Shown here in pieces: positions 50,551 through 59,878 of a DNA stretch of 64,000 nucleotides. The stretch's first letter is position 1, and each line of letters starts with the position of its first letter. The translations under genes were made by a program, and so were the position numbers. The stretch covers positions 4,030,001 through 4,094,000 of the forward strand of contig NZ_CP077970.1 in the NCBI RefSeq assembly GCF_024758505.1, read 5' to 3'. Source of the stretch: Bradyrhizobium arachidis. Its GTDB lineage: Bacteria; Pseudomonadota; Alphaproteobacteria; Rhizobiales; Xanthobacteraceae. The notes under the pieces are model-generated. The model searched no databases, had not been told where the DNA came from, and saw only the letters and a list, made by a program, of their open reading frames with translations.

Positions 50551-52221
50551 ATGACTTCTCCAGCCGTCGATCCCATCACCCGCTCCGTGGTTCAGCACCG
50601 GCTGAGTTCGATCGTCACGGAAATGGGGGAGGCGATGCTGCGCACCTCCTATTCGCAGATCCTCAACTCCAGCCGCGATTTCTCGCTGGCGCTGTGCGAC
50701 GTCGATGCGCGGCTGATCGCGCAGGCTGACCACATCCCGGTCCATGTCGGCGCGCTGCCCTGGGCGACGCGCGCGGTCGAAGAGCGTTTCAAGGAGGTCG
50801 TGCCCGGCGACGTCATCCTGATGAACGATCCCTATCACGGCGGCAGCCATCTGCCTGACGTGACCGTGTTCGTGCCGATCTTCGCCGGCGGCAAGCGGCT
50901 GTTCTGGAGCATCGTGCGTGCCCACCAGAGCGACATCGGCGGCGCCACCCATGGCGCCTACAATCCTGACGCGACCGAGATCTGGCAGGAGGGCATCCGC
51001 ATCCCGCCGATCAAGCTCTATGAGGCCGGGCGCGTGCGCGACGACATCTTGGACATGCTGGCGCTCAACACGCGCAACGCACACGATTTTCGCGGCGACC
51101 TCGCTGCGATGATCGGGGCGGCGCATCTCGGCGAGCGGCGGATGGCAAAACTCTTTGCCGAGATGGGCGCTGACGTCGTCGAGGCCGCGGTCGAGGCGGT
51201 GCTGGATGCCGCCGAACAGCAGGCCCGCGCCGTCGTTGCGACCTGGAAGGACGGCACGTTTTACGGCGAAGCGTTCCTCGATGACGATGGCCGCGACCGC
51301 AAGAATATCCGCATCAGTGCCAAGGTGACCAAGCGCGGCAGCGACATCGAGGTCGATCTCTCTGACTCCGATCCGCAGGCCCAGAGTTTCGTCAACTCCT
51401 CTCACGCCAACATGCATGCGGCCGTGGTGATGGCCTTTGCCTATCTGATCGATCCCGACACACCCAAAAACTCGGGCGCGCTGCGGCCGCTGAAGGTTGT
51501 GGCAAAGCAGGGCACGATCGTTTGGGCCGATCCGGGCCTGCCGGTGACGCTCTGCACCAGCCATCCCTCCAACGAAATCGTCGAGGCCGTGATCAAGGCG
51601 CTCGCCGGCTCCTGCCCGGATCGCGTGATGGCCGGCTGGGGCCGCCGCTTCCGGATCGCGGTGAAGGGCGAGAACCCGCGCACCGGCCGCGGCTTCATCT
51701 GGCATCTCTTTCACGCCCGTCCCGGCGGCGGCGCTTCGCCCGGCGGCGACGGCTGGTCGTCGATCGGCGAGTGGCACTCGGTCGGCGGCCTGAAGTTCGG
51801 CAGCATCGAGGTGGCCGAGGCGCGCTTTCCGCTCCACTTCCGCCGCCACGAGTTTCTGGAAAACTCCGGCGGCGACGGCCAGTATCGCGGCGGCCTTGGC
51901 GTTGCGCTCGACCTTGTGTTCGAGACCGAGAAGCCGGCGCTCGGCAACACCGCGGGCGAGGGGACGCATCACGGCTCAGCCGGCATGCTCGGCGGCAAGG
52001 ATTCGAAGCCGCACCATTATCGCCTGATCTCGCAAGGCAAGGCGCCGCGCGAACTGCGCACCAAGGAGACCGGCATCGTGATCATGCCGGGCGATTGCCT
52101 GGAGGTGCGCTCCGCCGGTGGCGGCGGTTTTGGACCGCCGGAGAAGCGCGCACCGGCCGCGCGCGAGCGCGATCGGCTTCAGGGCCTGGTGACTGATGAC
52201 GTGAAGGGACTATCGCGTTGA
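50551..52221 (+). CDS. hyuB: Hydantoinase B/oxoprolinase family protein
   Basis: The 556-residue protein has the HyuB pattern: MLRTSYSQILNSSRDFSLALCDVDARLIAQADHIPVHVGALP, GDVILMNDPYHGGSHLPDVTVFVPIF and, near the C-terminus, FLENSGGDGQYRGGLGVALDLVFE and EVRSAGGGGFGPPEKR in outline. Together with subunit A it cleaves a cyclic amide such as N-methylhydantoin or 5-oxoproline with ATP, or carboxylates a ketone in related enzymes. Its stop overlaps the start of subunit A. The specific substrate is unknown. Confidence 0.9.
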   Translation: MTSPAVDPITRSVVQHRLSSIVTEMGEAMLRTSYSQILNSSRDFSLALCDVDARLIAQADHIPVHVGALPWATRAVEERFKEVVPGDVILMNDPYHGGSHLPDVTVFVPIFAGGKRLFWSIVRAHQSDIGGATHGAYNPDATEIWQEGIRIPPIKLYEAGRVRDDILDMLALNTRNAHDFRGDLAAMIGAAHLGERRMAKLFAEMGADVVEAAVEAVLDAAEQQARAVVATWKDGTFYGEAFLDDDGRDRKNIRISAKVTKRGSDIEVDLSDSDPQAQSFVNSSHANMHAAVVMAFAYLIDPDTPKNSGALRPLKVVAKQGTIVWADPGLPVTLCTSHPSNEIVEAVIKALAGSCPDRVMAGWGRRFRIAVKGENPRTGRGFIWHLFHARPGGGASPGGDGWSSIGEWHSVGGLKFGSIEVAEARFPLHFRRHEFLENSGGDGQYRGGLGVALDLVFETEKPALGNTAGEGTHHGSAGMLGGKDSKPHHYRLISQGKAPRELRTKETGIVIMPGDCLEVRSAGGGGFGPPEKRAPAARERDRLQGLVTDDVKGLSR

Positions 52222-54272
52222 GCAAGCTGATTATCGGCGTCGACGTCGGCGGCACCTTTACCGATCTCGTTGCCATCGACGCGGCCGGCACCACGACTTT
52301 TGCAAAGTCGCCGTCCACCCCGCAGGACCAGTCGATCGGCGTGATGGCGGGGCTGGACGAGCTCGCGCGCCGGCTCGGTCTTGCCACCGCCGACATGCTG
52401 GCGCAGACCCAGCGTCTGGTGCACGGCACCACGGTTGCGACCAATGCGCTGCTGGAGCGAAAAGGCGCAAGAGTCGCGCTGCTCACCACCGAAGGCCATC
52501 GCGACGTGCTGGAGATGCGCGAGGGCCTCAAGCCCAACCGTTACGATCTGCGCTCGCCGCCGCCCGAGCCGCTGGTGCCGCGCGAGTTGCGTTTTGGCGT
52601 GCGCGAACGCTTGAAGCCGAATGGCGAGGTGACGACACCGCTCGATGAACGGTCACTAAGCGACGCGATCGCCGCGATCCGCAGCGCCGACGTCACGTCC
52701 GTGGCGATCTGCTTCCTGCACTCCTACCGCAATCCTGCGCATGAGATCGCCGCTGCGGAGCGGATCGCGCGCGAATTGCCCGACGTCAGCGTGTCGCGCT
52801 CGAGCGATGTGCTGCCGCAGATCAAGGAATATGAGCGCGTTTCGACCACGGTCGTGAACGCCTATGTCGGCCCGATCGTCCGCCGCTATCTGACCCGTCT
52901 CGAAGAGCGGCTGCGTGAGGCAGGATTCAAGGGATCGCTCTTCATCATCCTCTCCCATGGCGGCATGGCGCCGGTCGAGGAAGCCGCGCGGCTGGCGGCG
53001 GCGACGGTGCTGTCGGGCCCGGCGGGCGGCATGGCAGGTTGCCGGCGCTGCGGCGAGATGTTGTCGCTTCCAGATCTCGTCGCCTTCGACATGGGCGGTA
53101 CCTCGACCGACATCTCCCTGATCACGGATGGTGCGATGTCGCTGTCCGCCGACGGTGGGCTTGCCGGCCAGCGCATCGCGCTGCGCTCGCTCGATATCGC
53201 CAGCATTGCCGCCGGCGGCGGCTCGATCGCCTCGGTCGATACCGGCGGCATTTTTCGTGTCGGCCCGGAAAGCGCGGGCGCGATGCCGGGGCCGGCGAGC
53301 TACGGCAATGGCGGGCAATCCGCGACCGTGACCGATGCCAACGTCATCCTTGGCTATCTCGACGCAAAAGCCTTCATGGGCGGCCGCCGTCCGCTCGACA
53401 CGCTTGCTGCGGAAGCTGCGGTCGACCGCGTCGCGGCGACGCTCGGCATCGATCGCACGCAGGCGGCGACCGGCATCTTCCGCCTGGTCAATCTGAAGAT
53501 GGCCGACGGCATTCGTCTGATGACCTTGCGCCGCGGCGTTGATCCCCGGCGCTTCGCGCTGCTGAGTTTTGGCGGCGCCGCGGGCCTGCATGCCGCCGAG
53601 GTCGCGCGCGAGCTCGACATCATCAGAGTTGTCGTGCCGACCACGGCCTCGGTGCTGTCGGCCTGGGGCATGCTGACGAGCGACGTGCGCTATGAAGCGA
53701 GCCGCACCCATTTCGAGACCGGCGCGCGCACCACGGCGTCAGAGATCCGCGACATCTTTGCCGGCCTCGAGACACGCACGGTGGAAAGGCTGAAGAGCTG
53801 GTTCGATGGCCCCATCGCCATCGAGCGCTCCGCCGAGATGCGCTATGGCGAGCAGATCTTTGAGATCGACGTTCCCCTGGGCGACGTCGATCTCAACTCG
53901 GAAAAACTGATCGCCGAGATCGAGGACCGCTTCCATATCAGGCACGAAGAACTCTACACCTATTCCTCGCGGGACCAGGAGGTCGTGTTCGTCAACGCCC
54001 GCGTCGCGGCGATCGGCAAGGTGTTGGCAGGTGAGGTGAGGGAGAAGCAGGCCGGCTCTGCGGCGCCGAGCGGGCCGCGTTCGAAGCGGCAGGTGTTTCT
54101 TGGCGCCTGGCAGGACGTCGCGGTCTACGCGCTCGACGACCTCCAGCCCGGGCAAAAGCTGGAAGGTCCCGCCATCATCGAGGCCGAGACCACCACTGTC
54201 GTGATCAACGCCGGCGACAATCTGACCGTGAATGGCCTCGGCTGGCTGGATATTCGCGTGGCGCGGAAATAG
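52218..54272 (+). CDS. hyuA: Hydantoinase A/oxoprolinase family protein
   Basis: The 684-residue protein opens IIGVDVGGTFTDLVAID, the ATP-binding start of the ASKHA-type HyuA, and has LVHGTTVATNALLERKGARVALLTTEGHRDVLEM and later VAFDMGGTSTDISLITDG and ISGG-like phosphate loops (LSGPAGGMAG). It supplies the ATP-dependent phosphorylation step to subunit B. The start is TTG at 52218 in a TTGA overlap with the hyuB stop, so the two are coupled; the unusual start is supported by the protein beginning exactly at its first strand. Confidence 0.9.
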   Translation: MSKLIIGVDVGGTFTDLVAIDAAGTTTFAKSPSTPQDQSIGVMAGLDELARRLGLATADMLAQTQRLVHGTTVATNALLERKGARVALLTTEGHRDVLEMREGLKPNRYDLRSPPPEPLVPRELRFGVRERLKPNGEVTTPLDERSLSDAIAAIRSADVTSVAICFLHSYRNPAHEIAAAERIARELPDVSVSRSSDVLPQIKEYERVSTTVVNAYVGPIVRRYLTRLEERLREAGFKGSLFIILSHGGMAPVEEAARLAAATVLSGPAGGMAGCRRCGEMLSLPDLVAFDMGGTSTDISLITDGAMSLSADGGLAGQRIALRSLDIASIAAGGGSIASVDTGGIFRVGPESAGAMPGPASYGNGGQSATVTDANVILGYLDAKAFMGGRRPLDTLAAEAAVDRVAATLGIDRTQAATGIFRLVNLKMADGIRLMTLRRGVDPRRFALLSFGGAAGLHAAEVARELDIIRVVVPTTASVLSAWGMLTSDVRYEASRTHFETGARTTASEIRDIFAGLETRTVERLKSWFDGPIAIERSAEMRYGEQIFEIDVPLGDVDLNSEKLIAEIEDRFHIRHEELYTYSSRDQEVVFVNARVAAIGKVLAGEVREKQAGSAAPSGPRSKRQVFLGAWQDVAVYALDDLQPGQKLEGPAIIEAETTTVVINAGDNLTVNGLGWLDIRVARK

Positions 54273-54406
54273 GGCCTCGCGTGCGGGGAGGCGGATGGCC
54301 GCATGACGCCAGTGCAGGACTCGCCGGCCCAAAATAGTGTATCCGCAGGAAGCGCGGCGGCGGATCTGCCCCGCCGCGCCAATATCAGTTCCCGGAGGAA
54401 ACCTTC

Positions 54407-55636
54407 ATGTCGGCCCTGCCGCTCTCAGGCATCAAGATCCTTGATCTCACGCGCGTCCTTGCCGGGCCCTTGTCGGCCCAGATGCTGGGCGATCTCGGCG
54501 CGGAGGTGATCAAGATCGAGCGGCCCGGCACCGGCGACGACGCGCGCGCCTTCGGCCCGCCTTACCTGACCGACCCCGATGGCAAGGAGAACAACAACAA
54601 CTCCTTCTATCTCTGCGCCAACCGCAACAAGAAGTCGGTCACGGTCAACATTGCGAAGCCCGAGGGGCAGGAGATCGTCCGCGAGCTCGCCAAGGGCGTC
54701 GATGTCTTCATGGAGAACTACAAGGTCGGCGATCTCAAGCGCTACGGCCTCGACTACGAGACCATCAAGAAGATCAACCCCGGCATCATCTATTGCTCCG
54801 TGACAGGCTTCGGTCAGACCGGCCCGTACGCGCCGCGCGCCGGCTATGACGCCATCCTGCAGGCGATGGGCGGCCTGATGAGTGTCACCGGGCATATGGA
54901 CGGCGAGCCGGGCGAGGGCCCGATGAAGGTCGGCCCCTCCATCGTCGATTACATGACCGGCATGAATACCTCGATCGGGATTCTCTCGGCCCTCTACCAT
55001 CGCGACGCTAACAATGGTGAAGGACAGCATCTCGACGTCTGCCTGTTCGACACCGTGATTGCCTCGCTCAGCCACTGGCTCCAGATCTACCTCGTCAACG
55101 GCACGACCCCGCCGCGGCGCGGCACCTGGGGCAATGGCGGCATGCCGGCCGGCGTGTTCCGCTGCACCGACGGCGAGCTGATGCTGGTGGTCGGCAATGA
55201 CGGCCAGTTCCAGCGCACCTGTGCGGTGCTCGGCGAGCCCGAGCTCGCGAGCGACAAGCGCTTCCTCAAGAACAACGACCGCGTCGTGCACGGCAAGGAG
55301 ATCATGGCGATCTTCGCCGGGTTGTTCCTCAAAAAACCGGTGGCCTACTGGCTGGAGGAGCTCGAGAAGGCCGGCGTTCCCTCGGGGCCGATCAACGATT
55401 TCGGGCAGGTGTTCAGCGATCCCCACGTCCAGTCGCGCGGCATGCGGGTGAAGACCAGGCACAAGTTCGAGCCGGAGCTGTCGCTGATCCGCAACGCGCT
55501 GACCTTCTCGGGGACGCCAGTCACCGAATATCGCGCCCCGCCGCTGCTCGGCGAGCACACCCAGGAGGTGCTCGGCGCCGGCCTCGGCTATGACGCCGAC
55601 AAGATCGAGACGCTGAAGAAGCAGGGTATTATCTAA
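54407..55636 (+). CDS. Class III CoA-transferase (CaiB/BaiF family)
   Basis: The 409-residue protein starts PLSGIKILDLTRVLAGPLSAQMLGDLGAEVIKIERPGTGDDAR in outline and has NLNKKSV-like text (NRNKKSVTVNIAKPEG), YCSVTGFGQTGPYAPRAGYDAILQAMGGLMSVTG and the active-site Asp at IVDYMTGMNTSIGIL (about 182). It moves CoA between two carboxylic acids. GGAGGAAAC precedes the ATG. It is 135 bases after hyuA and is followed by a repeat element that may end its transcript. The acid pair is unknown. Confidence 0.92.
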   Translation: MSALPLSGIKILDLTRVLAGPLSAQMLGDLGAEVIKIERPGTGDDARAFGPPYLTDPDGKENNNNSFYLCANRNKKSVTVNIAKPEGQEIVRELAKGVDVFMENYKVGDLKRYGLDYETIKKINPGIIYCSVTGFGQTGPYAPRAGYDAILQAMGGLMSVTGHMDGEPGEGPMKVGPSIVDYMTGMNTSIGILSALYHRDANNGEGQHLDVCLFDTVIASLSHWLQIYLVNGTTPPRRGTWGNGGMPAGVFRCTDGELMLVVGNDGQFQRTCAVLGEPELASDKRFLKNNDRVVHGKEIMAIFAGLFLKKPVAYWLEELEKAGVPSGPINDFGQVFSDPHVQSRGMRVKTRHKFEPELSLIRNALTFSGTPVTEYRAPPLLGEHTQEVLGAGLGYDADKIETLKKQGII

Positions 55637-55638
55637 CA

Positions 55639-55774
55639 CTCTTTCTTACCCTCTCCCCTTGCGGGAGAGGGTGGCTTCGCGAAAGCGAAGCCGGGTGAGG
55701 GGTCTGTCTCCGCGGATAGAGACCCCTCATCCGGCGCTTCGCGCCACCTTCTCCCGCAAGGGGAGAAGAAAGAG
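55639..55774. repeat. Intergenic inverted-repeat element (REP/BIME-like)
   Basis: The outer arms CTCTTTCTT...CTCTCCCCTTGCGGGAGA and their complement at the right end differ by a small insertion. Inner hairpins include GGCTTCGC/GCGAAGCC and a GACCCCTCA block mirrored as TGAGGGGTC. Similar elements built of CTCTCCCC-GCGGGAGA hairpins are common between genes in Bradyrhizobium. It lies between the CoA-transferase gene and the BKACE gene and may double as a transcription terminator. Confidence 0.8.
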
Positions 55775-55808
55775 CGGCGCTCGCGGCAAGTGACATTGGG
55801 ACCCTCTC

Positions 55809-56684
55809 ATGACCGGCAAAACCATCATCACCTGCGCCATCACGGGCAACCTCACAAAGCCCGAGCAGTCGCCGTATCTCCCGATCACGCCGGAACAGAT
55901 CGCGACATCCGCGCTCGAGGCGGCGGAGGCGGGCGCCGCGATCGCCCATATTCACGTCCGCGATCCCGCGACCGGCCGTCCCTCGATGGCGATCGATCTC
56001 TATCGCGACGTGATGGAGCGCATCCGCGCCCGCAACACTTCGCTCGTCATCAACCTCACGACCGGACCCGGCGGCCGCTTCGTGCCGTCGGTCGAAGACC
56101 CCCGCGTCGCCGGCCCGGGCACCACGCTGATGCAGCCGGAGAAGCGCGTCGAGCATATCGAGCTGCTAAAGCCCGACATCTGCACGCTCGACCTCAACAC
56201 CATGAATTCCGGCGGCGAGGTCGTGATCAACACCCCGCGCAACGTCCGCATCATGGCCGAGCGGATGAAGGCAGCCGGCGTGCTGCCGGAGATCGAGCTG
56301 TTCGACAGTGGCGACTGCCACCTTGCGCGCGATCTCTTCAATGACGGCACGCTGAAGGGGCCCGGCCTGTTCTCGCTGGTGCTCGGCGTCAAATACGGGT
56401 TCAGCGCGACATCCGAGACGATGTTCTACGCCCGCAGCCTGTTGCCGCCGGGCGCGATCTGGTCCGGCTTCGGCATCGGCCGGGCCGAGTTCCCGATGGT
56501 GGCGCAGGCCTTCCTGCTCGGCGGCCACGTTCGCGTCGGCATGGAGGACAATCTCTATATGTCCAAGGGTGTGCTGGCGAAGACCAATGCGGAACTGGTC
56601 GCGCATGCGGCCGGTATTTTGAAGAGTCTGGGCGCCAGCGTCGCTTCGGCCGCCGACGCACGCGCGATGCTTAAGCTTGTGTAA
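55809..56684 (+). CDS. BKACE (3-keto acid cleavage enzyme, DUF849) family protein
   Basis: The 291-residue TIM-barrel protein has the metal ligands in AHIHVRDP (His at 47 and 49), SLVINLTTGPGGR, DICTLDLNTMNSGGEVVINTPRN and a C-terminal VRVGMEDNLYMSKGVLAKTNAELV with the conserved Glu. Family members cleave a beta-keto acid with acetyl-CoA to give acetoacetate and a new CoA ester. The start ATG follows the repeat element. With the CoA-transferase gene just upstream it may belong to a short acid-degradation route. The substrate within this broad family is not readable. Confidence 0.9.
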   Translation: MTGKTIITCAITGNLTKPEQSPYLPITPEQIATSALEAAEAGAAIAHIHVRDPATGRPSMAIDLYRDVMERIRARNTSLVINLTTGPGGRFVPSVEDPRVAGPGTTLMQPEKRVEHIELLKPDICTLDLNTMNSGGEVVINTPRNVRIMAERMKAAGVLPEIELFDSGDCHLARDLFNDGTLKGPGLFSLVLGVKYGFSATSETMFYARSLLPPGAIWSGFGIGRAEFPMVAQAFLLGGHVRVGMEDNLYMSKGVLAKTNAELVAHAAGILKSLGASVASAADARAMLKLV

Positions 56685-56789
56685 AGTTTGCCAGCGACAC
56701 CTCGTCCGTAGTCGCCCCATCTTTCACATTGCGCGCGACTCTGGTTCGATCTTCTCATCTGGCGCATCAGCGTTCGGGGGAAGAAGCGA

Positions 56790-57005
56790 ATGTCCTACAC
56801 GATCGGATTTCAGGCGAAGGACCAGAAGGCGGTTTTGGCGACCGAGGCCGCGACAGCCAATCAGGCCGTCGCCATCGTTGCCGCGCTGCAAAAGAGTGCC
56901 AACGAAATCGAATTCATCCGCTCGCCCCAGGAAGGCGACATGGGCATCGAAATGCTGATGCTGCTGGCAAAGGAAGAAGCTGAGGAGATGCCCAAATCCT
57001 GGTGA
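56790..57005 (+). CDS. Small conserved-looking hypothetical protein
   Basis: This 71-residue frame (start SYTIGFQAKDQ) has the ribosome site GGGGGAAGAAG at suitable spacing. It alternates a short strand, a helix (TANQAVAIVAALQKSANEIEFI) and a Met/Glu-rich helix (MLMLLAKEEAEEM). There is no signal or membrane segment, and no domain is recognised. It stands between the BKACE gene and the glycosyltransferase gene. A real gene is likely from the ribosome site and composition, but the function is unknown. Confidence 0.6.
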   Translation: MSYTIGFQAKDQKAVLATEAATANQAVAIVAALQKSANEIEFIRSPQEGDMGIEMLMLLAKEEAEEMPKSW

Positions 57006-57055
57006 TTTAGGCTATGTCTCGGATGTGACCCGGCCAGGGCCAACCGAGGCAGGAT

Positions 57056-58075
57056 ATGAACGACAGGACGCCCGGGGCGGACCCGCGCCTATCGGTGGTG
57101 ATGACCGCTTTCGGCGATCTCAGGTTCATCGTATCAGCGGTCCGAAGCATCCTGGACCAGACGTACAAAGACTTCGAGCTGATCGTCGTCGATGACGGCA
57201 GCGGTGAGGACGAGACATTTGCAAGGCTCGGCGCGCTCGACGCGCGGATACGGGTCATCACCTCCAGGCAGAACATCGGAACCTACGCCGCGGCCAATCT
57301 CGGAATTGCCAACGCGCGGGGTGAGATCATCGCGCGCATCGACGCCGATGATCTGGCCGAACCGACGCGCCTGGCGCGCCTCGTGCAAGAGCTCGACAGG
57401 GATCAGGATCTCGGGCTGATCGGCACGTGGGCGAGGCACATCTCCGAGACGGGGGAAGGCCATCACTTCTGGACGACGCCGGTGACGGACACCGAGGTGC
57501 GGTGGACCATCCTGTTCGCGAACCCGTTCTGTCACTCCTCGGCCGCCTTTCGCCGCACGGCCTTCGATAGCGTCGGTGGCTACAACGCAACGATGCGGCA
57601 ATCCGGCGACTACGAACTGTGGTGGAAGCTGATCGATGTCTGCCGCGCCGCGAATATCCCGGAGCCGCTGGTTCAGTACCGGCAGAATTCGCGGGGGCTG
57701 ACGGCCGGCAATCCTTCGAACTGGCGCGAGCGGACCGATCCTTTCCGGCGCCAGTCCTGGGAGCGCCTGGGCGTCGGCTACGAGCCGCAGCTCGTTCCGC
57801 ACATGGCGGAATTCATGCTGGGGCAGCAGATCGCGGATTGGCGGGCGCGGCCGCGCACCTATCGCGTCATGCTCCAGCTTCTCACGCGCTTCCTCGCCCA
57901 ACCGCGGCGCGGCACTGATCAGGCCGTAGCGCGAAAGCTCGCATCGACCATCGTGGGACGCATCCTCGATGATCGCAGCCTCGCGCCGGTCGATCGTATC
58001 AGGCTCTGGCCGCTCTGCGCGAAGCTCGACTGGACAGCAACGATCGCCGCCGTCACGCGGTTGAAGCGTCGATAG
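57056..58075 (+). CDS. Family 2 glycosyltransferase
   Basis: The 339-residue GT-A fold protein has LSVVMTAFGDLRFIVSAVRSILDQTYKDFELIVVDDGSGEDETF in outline (nucleotide-sugar Asp-Asp), the metal-binding DADD at about 99-102 (IIARIDADDLAEPTRLARL) and an ED-like acceptor segment (SGDYELWWKLIDVCRAANIPEPLVQYR). It transfers a sugar from a nucleotide donor at the cytoplasmic membrane face, probably to a surface polysaccharide or glycan. It is convergent with the radical SAM gene with only 9 bases between them. Confidence 0.9.
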   Translation: MNDRTPGADPRLSVVMTAFGDLRFIVSAVRSILDQTYKDFELIVVDDGSGEDETFARLGALDARIRVITSRQNIGTYAAANLGIANARGEIIARIDADDLAEPTRLARLVQELDRDQDLGLIGTWARHISETGEGHHFWTTPVTDTEVRWTILFANPFCHSSAAFRRTAFDSVGGYNATMRQSGDYELWWKLIDVCRAANIPEPLVQYRQNSRGLTAGNPSNWRERTDPFRRQSWERLGVGYEPQLVPHMAEFMLGQQIADWRARPRTYRVMLQLLTRFLAQPRRGTDQAVARKLASTIVGRILDDRSLAPVDRIRLWPLCAKLDWTATIAAVTRLKRR

Positions 58076-58084
58076 GTCGCGCGC

Positions 58085-59047
58085 CTATCTGTCGATGAAC
58101 CGGGCGCGCTTTTGCATGTCCTGATACATCTCGCAGGTCGAGCAGGGGATGTCGTTGCGCGGGCCGCGTTGTCCCGTCAGCATCTGCCGGGCGTACTGCA
58201 TCTTCTCGTGGTTGACACCAGCCGCGAGCCCGTCGGTGAAGGCGTTGCCGCCAAAATCACCCCAAAAATTCCGGCAGCAGCCGAGCATCTTGCCGTCCCA
58301 ATTGATCTGCGGATCGTCCCAGAGCTGGTGACAGAGACTGCTCAGATATTTGTGGCCGTTCTTCTGTTCGTACTCCGCGCGCGAGATCGGCGCGTCTCCA
58401 AGTTGCGCACGAACGAAGTTTTCGTCGCGAATGGGCGACAGCTTCGGGTCCCAGTTCATCTTCGCGTTGAATCCCATGCCAAGCTCGGCCGCCATCGCGC
58501 GCGCCACGGGAAGCTCGTGCTCATTGTGACCGAACACGATGAACTGCCAGACCAGGCGCGGCAGCTCCGAGCCGTACTGGCGCTTGAAGGCATTGATCGC
58601 GCGAATGTTGGAGATCACGGCATCGAAGTCACCCCTGACGCGATAGATGCGGTAGGTCTCGGCACTTGCGCCGTCGATCGAGCACCGCATGATCTGGACC
58701 TCGTAGCGGACCAGCGCCTCGAGCATGTCCTCCCGGGCATTGTTGAGATTGACCGAATTCTCGATCGTGACCGCGATGTGCTTGCGATGCGCATATTCGA
58801 GAATGTCGACGAGCTGCGGGTTGAGAAAAATCTCGCCATAGTTCGAGATTTCGATCCGCTCGATTTCAGGGTTGCGATCGACGAGTTGCCTAAAATCCTC
58901 GAACTTCAGAAAACCACTTCCGATCGCCGGCTGGATCGCCCCTGTCGTCGTTGGACAGGAGGGGCACCGCAACTGACAGAATGAGGAGGCTTCCAGCCGG
59001 ATGCGCCGAGGCGCTATCGGTGGCGGCGAGGGCGCGCCGTAGGCCAT
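58085..59047 (-). CDS. Radical SAM/SPASM domain protein
   Basis: The 320-residue protein has the 4Fe-4S motif CQLRCPSC (CxxxCxxC; Cys 24, 28 and 31) at the end of the first strand, a SAM barrel (EIERIEISNYGEIFLNPQLVDIL) and a C-terminal SPASM-type cluster region with Cys in SSLCHQLWDD, LGCCRNFWG and PCSTCEMY. Enzymes of this class modify peptides or small molecules with a 5'-deoxyadenosyl radical. The ATG at 59047 gives the usual start; an AAAGG lies 11 bases upstream. No precursor peptide gene is evident next to it. Its neighbour, a glycosyltransferase, suggests surface-glycan work, which is inference. Confidence 0.88.
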   Translation of the reverse strand: MAYGAPSPPPIAPRRIRLEASSFCQLRCPSCPTTTGAIQPAIGSGFLKFEDFRQLVDRNPEIERIEISNYGEIFLNPQLVDILEYAHRKHIAVTIENSVNLNNAREDMLEALVRYEVQIMRCSIDGASAETYRIYRVRGDFDAVISNIRAINAFKRQYGSELPRLVWQFIVFGHNEHELPVARAMAAELGMGFNAKMNWDPKLSPIRDENFVRAQLGDAPISRAEYEQKNGHKYLSSLCHQLWDDPQINWDGKMLGCCRNFWGDFGGNAFTDGLAAGVNHEKMQYARQMLTGQRGPRNDIPCSTCEMYQDMQKRARFIDR

Positions 59048-59177
59048 CGGGTGCGTGCCTTTCAATTGCGATGTTGTCGCGAAGGATCGCGACGCCAACG
59101 AGTCTAGCCGGTCTCGCCCGGCAGGCAATCACATTTCGGGATGCCCGGCCGGCAATATCCCTGGAGCGCTGGTCGCG

Positions 59178-59852
59178 TCAACGCGCTTCCCGCGCGACGA
59201 GCTTGGGAGGCGTCTTGCTAGCCGCCGTCTTTCCCGCCGTCAGCGCCATCGTGGACACGCTCACCACGCGCTCGATGATGTCTTCGACGTCGTCGAGATC
59301 GCATTTGCCTTCCGACAGTTTGATCAGTCGCTCGCTCTCGCGGATGGTGTGGTGCGCCATCGCGAGCGCAAAGTTCAGGCCCCAATAGATCTCGACGTCG
59401 CTGCGATCGGGCAGGGACCTTCGCATTGCGGCGGCGAACTTCCGCAAATGGTCGATCTCGCGATTCTTGATGCGGCGGATCGGCGGCACCGATTCGATCG
59501 AGGCGCGGATCATGAAGCGCGCCGCGGTCGAGCGCTGGTTCGCAGGGCCCAGGCAGCCGCGCAGGGGCGGGCCGACCAGCGCGCGAACAATCTCGTCGAT
59601 CGGGGCGCGGCCGCCGCCGTCTTCCTCTGCTGCCTTCAACGCCCGCAGACGTTCGCGGTTGGTCGCGATCGAGCGGGTGACGAACAGTTCTGCGATCAAT
59701 TCGTCCTTCGAGCCAAAATGGTAATTCACCGCCGCGAGGTTGACGTTGGCCTCGGCAACGATGTCGCGCAGCGTCACGTCGCCAAAACCGCGATCGGCGT
59801 AGAGCCGTTCGGCGGCGGCGAGAATGGCAGATCTGGTCTGATCACTGGCCAT
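59178..59852 (-). CDS. TetR/AcrR family transcriptional regulator
   Basis: The 224-residue protein has a TetR HTH (RSAILAAAERLYADRGFGDVTLRDIVAEANVNLAAVNYHFGSKDELIAELF in outline) at about 8-58 and a C-terminal domain of the TetR_C_33/CecR-like style (IRRALVGPPLRG-like text, here IVRALVGPPLRGCLG). It is divergent from the acyl-CoA dehydrogenase gene at 60061, and a 31-base interrupted palindrome lies 26 bases upstream of its start. It probably represses the dehydrogenase/kinase operon in response to an acyl-CoA. Confidence 0.9.
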   Translation of the reverse strand: MASDQTRSAILAAAERLYADRGFGDVTLRDIVAEANVNLAAVNYHFGSKDELIAELFVTRSIATNRERLRALKAAEEDGGGRAPIDEIVRALVGPPLRGCLGPANQRSTAARFMIRASIESVPPIRRIKNREIDHLRKFAAAMRRSLPDRSDVEIYWGLNFALAMAHHTIRESERLIKLSEGKCDLDDVEDIIERVVSVSTMALTAGKTAASKTPPKLVAREAR

Positions 59853-59878
59853 GGGTGCCTCGGCGGGGGGAGTTGCAA

